NCBI GenBank assembly: GCA_009801015.1
Contig: VHZZ01002835.1
Location: 104,294-129,853 of the forward strand
Reading direction: 5' to 3'
From: Silene noctiflora
Lineage: Eukaryota > Streptophyta > Magnoliopsida > Caryophyllales > Caryophyllaceae
Length of the DNA stretch: 25,560 nucleotides
In this document: piece by piece, positions 19,825 through 25,560 of the stretch
Numbering within the stretch: the first letter of the stretch is position 1
How the letters are laid out: each line of letters starts with the position of its first letter
Position numbers and translations under genes: made by a program
The notes under the pieces: model-generated
What the model saw: the letters and a program-made list of their open reading frames with translations, nothing else
Databases searched by the model: none
What the model was told of the DNA's origin: nothing

Positions 19825-20507
19825 TAAGAAAACATACAGATAAGACAACACCAACTTCTATACGTGATGCTTCGATTTAACATAGGGACACCTACACTTA
19901 ATACTCTAATTAATATAGTGACAGAGAAGCTTAAACAGCAATACATGTGAAGTAATCCGAATATTCAATATAGCAGAGGCCATTTCCTATTGTACCATAC
20001 TTCACCATGCAAACAGACAGAGCCAAGGAAACAAAACCAAACTCTACCAAATCTGAAGTATAAACCCTACACCAAATGTTGAGATATCTTTTATCACTAA
20101 GGGAACTGTCTCATTCAAGTGATACAATATCCCACCAAACACCAATCATTCAGGTAAAGAAACCCCAAATCCTTTCCTAATCTATTTTTCTATTGAAAAG
20201 ACGGCTTTAGAGATGAAACAAGCTGATCAAACAAAATTCTTCTAATGCAATAATTGAAATAAATTACAGTTTACCTCAGTGACCTAGATCAAACCATCTA
20301 ACTACTCAAACATACTCTAAAAATCAGTAATTATCCTGTAGCACTGTTTGACAACAGCTTTTTAATACCGAATGCATTACAACGCATCGTACGCCGGTCT
20401 TACAAGGTAATTTGTGATTCTAAACAGGGGTTCTACTGTCTACTGAATTCATTTACTTCGTATAATTTATGATCATAAATTCAGAAAAAAAAAACAGGAG
20501 TAAAACC
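19825..20507. other. Presumed leader intron, no gene seen
   Basis: AT-rich with no exon that I can support. The 5'-untranslated exon of the 16135-19383 gene should lie further upstream (higher coordinates), perhaps near 21190-21300. Confidence 0.35.
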
Positions 20508-20890
20508 CAGCATGCACTCTATCAACAATTCAGATGTACACGACCTTACCCCTATTAATCAAACTTGTGATCATTATAAACAAAACTATGCCCTCATATA
20601 ATCTTCCAAGTTCCACAATAAACTTTACCAGAGGAAAAACCAGCATGCACCCTATCGTCCGTTCAGATGTACGCGACCTTACCCCTACTAATCAAACTCG
20701 TGATCATTATAAACAAAACTATGCCCTCATCTAATCTTTCCACAATCAACTTTGTAGGGGAAAAACCAGCATGCACCATATCGTTAATATCGTTAATTCA
20801 GATGTACGCAACCTTACCCTTACTAATCAAACTCATAACTATCTCAAATACATCATTATAAACAAAACTATGCTCAAATCAAACTCCATC
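20508..20890 (+). repeat. Three-copy tandem repeat, period 126-133
   Basis: CAGCATGCAC starts units at 20508, 20641 and 20767. Each continues through CAGATGTACRCGACCTTACC (CGCAACC in the third), CTAATCAAACTC and ATTATAAACAAAACTATG. The third copy has extra ATCGTTAAT and TCAAATACATC insertions. Each unit carries CATGCA. The word ATGTACGC..CCTTACCC also occurs in the SINE family of this window, so the unit may derive from a SINE piece. Confidence 0.9.
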
Positions 20891-21450
20891 ACTAAGAACA
20901 AAACAAACCCATCAAAACTACACTACAACACACAAAATCAAACATCAATATAATCAAATAATCAACAAATAACACAAAATAATCAATACCCATGATAGAA
21001 ATAATCCCATATTCACATATTAATCAAATTAAAACAGAATTCAACCATAATTGATCAAATAAACATAAACAATAATAATACTAATTGCATGGAATTAAAT
21101 AATATGAAATAGAAAATTACATGAAATTAAAAAAAAAAAAGATAGAATTGATGACAAACAACAGAAATTATAATAACACAAAGAAATCCTTCCTTTGATT
21201 TGATCAATTTTTTAGTCGTTGCAGTTATGAAATGGCTTTCGTACAGTGGATAAATTTTGCGAAATGTTTAATTCAGTGACAACGGACAAGTTATATGATG
21301 TCAGTATATACGAGTATAAACAATCAATTAAATCTATTTGTGACGGTTATAAATTGTGACGGATTAGCTCCTATTTTTTTTAGGTTGAATAAAGTTGAGT
21401 TGAAATTTATGTATATAGCTAACATCAGGTGAATTGAAGTGAGCTAAATA
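20891..21450. other. A-rich leader/upstream region of the minus-strand gene
   Basis: Very A-rich on + (T-rich on the sense strand), as expected for a plant leader intron, up to about 21190. The following 21190-21330 is more balanced and could hold the untranslated first exon. GTATATAC near 21304 could serve as a TATA region on the minus strand. None of this is firm. Confidence 0.3.
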
Positions 21451-21908
21451 AAAGCTCAACGAAAAATGCACAGGATGCCCTTGAAGTTTGCCATTTTGCA
21501 CGAAAGACCCAAATTTTTTATCCGTAAAACTTTAACAAGTCATAACTCGTGCTTACGAGATTGGAATGTTACAATTTTATTTTTTTCAAATCGATCGTCT
21601 TTTCGAGAACTATGATTTGGAAAAAAAAATTGTCGTATTTGGATCCCGTGGCTAGGAGATTTTGTATGTCAAAGTTTTTTTTGACCGAACAAATTTTGAG
21701 TGACCATATCTCTTGGTCATGAGTTCCAAACTCAATTTTTTTCCCAAATCGTAGTTCTCGAAAGACGATTTCTTTGGAAAAAAAAATGTTACATCTCGAT
21801 CTCGTAAGCACGAGTTATGATGTCTTAAAGTTTCCGAATCAAAAATTTAGGTATTTCGTGCAAAATGACAAACCTTAAAAACACCGTGTGTATTTTTCGA
21901 AAGCTCAA
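21451..21908. mobile_element. Mutator-like foldback MITE, 440 bp, 9-bp target duplication
   Basis: AAAGCTCAA at 21451-21459 and 21900-21908 flanks an element (21460-21899) that is almost wholly two inverted arms of about 190 bases. The left end CGAAAAATGCACA matches the right end CGAAAAATACACA read from the other strand, and the arms stay paired through CATAACTCGTGCTTACGAGAT and TCGAGAACTATGATTTGG. A 9-base duplication with long terminal inverted repeats is a Mutator-superfamily mark. No transposase is present; the 80-codon minus frame is accidental. It lies upstream of the 16135-19383 gene. Confidence 0.85.
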
Positions 21909-22104
21909 ACTAAGCTGAACAGAATAACCTAAATGTAAACATTTTTATTGTTAAATGTAAAATGTTACCGTATCATTTACGAATTCTTATATATCAAATA
22001 TTGATTACGGCATATATTTTATCGTAAAATTGTTAGATATCTAAACCACAACCTCCTAGCTGTGACACGTCATAACTAAGAATTTTGTGATAATCAGAAA
22101 AATT

Positions 22105-22200
22105 AAACGACACCGTTTTTGGAAGGAGGGAAGAGTGAGAGTAAAACAAGGGATCTTTGATTGTATGCGGCAAATAAATAAATTGGACGGCGTCGTTTTC
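22105..22200. promoter_or_regulatory. Pair of AAACGRCRCCGTTTT-like motifs
   Basis: AAACGACACCGTTTTT (22105-22120) and GACGGCGTCGTTTTC (22186-22200) are near-palindromes of a motif often seen in plant promoters. They could belong to the minus-strand gene ending at 16135 or to a gene outside the window. This is a motif match only. Confidence 0.3.
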
Positions 22201-22339
22201 TGTGTGGTGGGGTAGGGTAGCGTGGAAATTGGAATTATTGGGGGTAAAGAAGTGTTTTTAAAATTGAGTAAAATTGGAGACTCCCCACTTAAGAAGTGAC
22301 ACTAATGATTAAGGTAGGATTAATAACACAAACACTATC

Positions 22340-22570
22340 AGTTTAAAGTTGAAGACGAATAGTATCCCTCTCATAAAATGTAAGTAGATAGTGCAAGTGG
22401 GTGGAAAATGGATATCCCCACTTGTCCTTTTACTTGTATTTTGTAAGAGAGCTACTATCCGTCTTCATTTTAGATTGACATTATTCGTCTAAAGCTGAAG
22501 ACGGATAGTATCCCTCTTACAAATTGTAAGTGGATAATGCAAGTGGGTGAGAAATGGATATCCCCAAATG
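22340..22570. repeat. Rearranged GACGG MITE-family remnants
   Basis: GAAGACGAATAGTATCCCTCTC (22352) recurs as GAAGACGGATAGTATCCCTCTT (about 22498), each followed by GTAAGT..ATAGTGCAAGTGGGT or its close variant and by GAAAATGGATATCCCC. Between them is the inverted form CTACTATCCGTCTTC (22452). The core words match the element at 2584-2782. No terminus or target duplication was found. Confidence 0.55.
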
Positions 22571-22933
22571 AGTTTTAGCATGACATGTACGGATATACTT
22601 TTTCAGTCTTATTGTTTTATTTTTGATTAAAATACTCTTTGCAATGAATATAAAAAATAAACAAATAACTGCGAAGGAATATTAGTAAAATCACGTTACT
22701 GAATGTTGATTAGCAGATGAGCTGATCAATATCAAATTATCAAGATTTCGAATATTAACATTATACTCCCTTATTCTCAATCAATTGTCTTAACTTAAAT
22801 CAATACCTCTCTAAAAATAAATAAATAACTTAAAGAGATTACGATATTGTCTAAAACAATCCAAACATAGAGCAAGTTCAATTAGAGAGGAAAACCCATG
22901 TAAAGGGATGTGATATTGAGATGGATTTGATTA

Positions 22934-23124
22934 TACTCTCCCCATTACGATTAATAGTTATGCCAAAACAACGAAAATTTATGAATTTGGACAACACGAA
23001 ATTACAACCCCCATACATATGAAAGATGATCTACAAAAAAACTTTCAAAAGGAGAAATAGATAACTATAAATTTATCTACCCAAAAATAAAAATAAATAA
23101 TTATTAACTAGAACGGAGGGAGTA
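22934..23124. mobile_element. Stowaway-like MITE, 187 bp
   Basis: The left end CTCTCCCCATTACGATTAAT and the right end, read from the other strand, CTCCCTCCGTTCTAGTTAAT match at most positions. TA flanks both (22934-22935, 23123-23124). A lone similar end (ACTCCCTTATTCTCAATCAA, about 22765) has no partner. Confidence 0.6.
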
Positions 23125-23339
23125 TAAGTATGCTAAACGGGTGACCCGAATTGTGTATGTCTCAGATGTAGCTTTAATCCAACTACCCCAACTACTTAAA
23201 ATGGATTTTCCAAATGAATAATCCATCAATAAAGTTCACTTGTACTGGAAGTTTGGTGATGCTCATTGTTTTCGTATATCTGTGGGCTTCCTAAATCAAG
23301 GGGTTAATGTTTTAAGTGATGTGATTAAGCCCTTTCTTT

Positions 23340-23475
23340 TCGGTCAAAAATAGTTAAATTGAACTAAATCGAGTTGGATTGAATTGAAATAAGAGTTAAT
23401 TTGTGAACATATGAACTTAACTGATTAAAGTTAAACTGAATTGTATAGGGCTGAACTGAATAGAAACGAGCTGAA
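23340..23475. repeat. Degenerate TTGAACTGAA tract
   Basis: Variants of TTGAACTAAA, TTGAATTGAA and CTGAACTGAA fill this stretch. They are the complement of the tract at 1842-1992. Confidence 0.5.
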
Positions 23476-24254
23476 ATTATGCCACAAATGTTGCTCAAAT
23501 TATCAATGGACATGGTTTTAAAAGGAGCATTAAATTGGGTCGACACTTTGGTATTTGGCTTTTATACAAAAGACAACTATTATTTGAAACGTTACACACG
23601 GTAACCAACATATTTGTAAAAAAAAAATCACATTTATTACTAATAAATAAATTGTTTTTTTTATATAATCGTGTCCGGTGTGAAATCATCTCCCTTTATA
23701 ATTCGTGTTAATACAACTTGTTTTGTAAGAGAGTCATGAAACTCTTTTATTGCCAACACCACCTGCAAATAAACTCTGATGGTTATTTTATTTTTTATTA
23801 TATTCTACAAGTAATAACTCTTGCTCACGGGTTTAAACGTACACGAGTTAAAAAGTTTCTTTTTGTCCCATTTCTCTAATTAAAAATCTATAGTAAATTA
23901 AATATGGTCCAAAATTCTCAGTTTAAATATTCACATGTCAAAATATTCATTTTGTTTTCAGCACGACTTTGACAAAATGAAAAATAGGTATAACTATTTT
24001 ACTAATTTTGTGTTAATTTTCATCCAAATAATTGTGTTTCATCTTACAAGTCGGTCTTTTTTAAAGTTGTCTGGGTAATAAGACATACTAAAAACTCAAA
24101 TTTAATTAATAAGAAGACATATCAATGATATCATACTACTTCTAGTAGTCAACCAAATAACCATAACATATCATTTATGTTAATTGCAATGAAATTTATA
24201 ATTGAAATTTAAGATTTTAAACATGACTTTATAATTTAACTATTACTTTACAAG
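23476..24254. other. AT-rich intergenic, no gene seen
   Basis: No family-bearing frame. The two overlapping 60-64 codon minus frames here are low in complexity and unsupported. Confidence 0.45.
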
Positions 24255-25182
24255 TCTATATATAATAATAAAAAGATAAACTAATTACCTATCTAAATGC
24301 CACATCAACATTTTCTACTATCAATACAACCCACCACCATATTACCAAGTCATTTATTAGCAAGTAACAAAAAAAAAAACAATAAAAGAATAAAAAAAAA
24401 AACCTCTTTTGCTATTTTATTGTAACAATAAAGGAAAATAATTTAACATATAAATAAGCTTTTATTATTTATTGCTAAACATCATATTAATTTAATTGTG
24501 TAGTATTATGTTGTGTAATTGTACCCGTTTGTTTCAATGAATTGGTTACAAGTAAAAAAAGTTTAAAAACTAAAATAACTTAGTTTTTTCAGATAACGTA
24601 CTTTCAATATTATATACCGTAGTAAATTAAAATATTATAGTATAAGGGTAGTATAGATAGCACCAATGATACTCTTGTAAAGCCATGTTATCCTATGAAA
24701 TGACAAAAAGTATATTGTAATGAAAAAAACAATTAATAGAAAAAAAAAAAGAAAAAAAAACGGTCGGCTTTCATGTGAAATTGATACGGTTATTGATGAA
24801 AATAATGAAAATATATGAAAAACAAATTAAAAACAAAAACTATTGGTCAATGATGAAAATGGGCAACAACCCTATAGCATATTCAATTAACACATTATAT
24901 AAGAGTTTTCAATGTCCAATTAAGTAGTTTCATATTACATTCATTAGGTATTACGTGTATTTACTCATATAATATCTTAAGTTATATATATAACAATAGA
25001 TGTTAAAATATTGTTATGGTTCTCACAAACTACATGAATTATAATTCGGGTGAAATATTTTAGTGTGTATGTGTTAACAACAAAAATGTCAATATGTTTC
25101 ATACTAATAAGGTCACAGTTATGCCTAAATTTAAACAATTAATCTTAAACACACCCGTGATTTTCACCGGTACAAAAACTAG
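24255..25182 (+). mobile_element. Probable complete non-autonomous Helitron, 928 bp
   Basis: The start TCTATATATAATAATAAAAAG, followed by ATGCCACATCAACA, resembles the 5' end of small plant Helitrons. The end has a hairpin (ACCCGTG..CACCGGT, one mismatch), seven more bases, then CTAG at 25179-25182 with T outside. The base before TC is G rather than the usual A. There is no Rep/helicase coding. It shares its hairpin type with the end at 120. Confidence 0.55.
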
Positions 25183-25560
25183 TTAAAATTGTTAAAACAA
25201 AACATTTACAAATTTTAATGCTTTACTTTAAAAATTTATTATTAAAGCCAATTATTAAACTCCCAACAATTATTAAAATTGAATTTAATGGAGATTGTAT
25301 TTTTCAACTTCAACTTGCCGTATTTAAGACCGCCTTAATTTAAGACCTCTCATGACTTTTTTTTATCTCCACCTTTATTTTAATCGGATGTAGCAGTTAT
25401 CTTAAGTTAAGAGGGTCTTAAATAAGAATCGAAGTTTCAACTTTACAGCATAATCTCAGAGATATAAATGTAAAATATTATATACCCTCTCCATTGTTCT
25501 TTCGCTAATTCTTGTTTATAACGGTAGTAAACAAGACAATAGTGAAACGGACTCGGATTT
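25183..25560. repeat. AT-rich flank with a 104-bp inverted repeat
   Basis: TATTTAAGACCGCCTTAATT (25321) pairs with the right end at 25424, which reads TATTTAAGACCCTCTTAACT from the other strand. Both continue into TAAGA. This is probably a small MITE; no target duplication was recognised. Nothing else is supportable here. Confidence 0.5.

Noticed and set aside
1..25560. CRISPR array, prokaryotic operon, or new defence or biosynthetic system
   Set aside because: No spaced identical repeats, clustered co-oriented short-gap genes or system-type protein domains are present. The window reads as ordinary plant nuclear DNA.

Overview
This is an AT-rich piece of a plant nuclear genome. Genes are sparse and intron-bearing with canonical GT..AG junctions, and the rest is littered with small DNA transposons and retroelement remnants. 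The protein families are land-plant ones, and there are no bacterial operons, ribosome binding sites, CRISPR arrays or rRNA/tRNA genes. The many GAGAC/GTCTC and GACGG palindromes and the degenerate TTCAGTTCAG tracts remind me of Caryophyllales genomes, but that is a weak inference.

Three protein genes can be rebuilt by joining exons. (1) 5491-8466, + strand: a two-exon gene for a 235-residue DUF688-like protein. (2) 10681-14091, - strand: a three-exon gene for a 65-residue single-span membrane protein that looks like the plant complex I accessory subunit B9/NDUFA3. None of its exons is long enough to show as an ORF. (3) 16135-19383, - strand: what looks like two ORFs is one two-exon gene for a 448-residue plant-specific protein with a C-terminal transmembrane anchor. 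The reading phase matches exactly across each junction. Genes 1 and 2 are convergent; genes 2 and 3 point the same way.

Layout: 1-120 is a Helitron 3' end. 121-5340 is intergenic with a foldback element, a SINE, two GACGG MITEs and a 37-A run. 5341-8466 is gene 1, with a Stowaway MITE and two tandem duplications in its intron. 8467-10680 is intergenic with an old SINE and a (GGGGTT)6 tract. 10681-14091 is gene 2, whose first intron holds a decayed RTE-type LINE. 14092-16134 is its promoter, a GC-rich hAT-like element and a GTGTCG repeat. 16135-19383 is gene 3, whose intron holds a SINE with a Harbinger-like MITE inserted in it. 19384-22250 is the leader and upstream region of gene 3, with a Stowaway MITE, a three-copy tandem repeat and a Mutator-type foldback MITE. 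22251-25560 is AT-rich intergenic DNA with MITEs and a probable complete non-autonomous Helitron (24255-25182).

The three genes show no sign of working as one system. Gene 2 would act in the mitochondrial inner membrane; genes 1 and 3 have no established function. I found no new biological system. The most informative signals are the hidden exon structures and several mobile elements whose insertion events can be read from intact target duplications.
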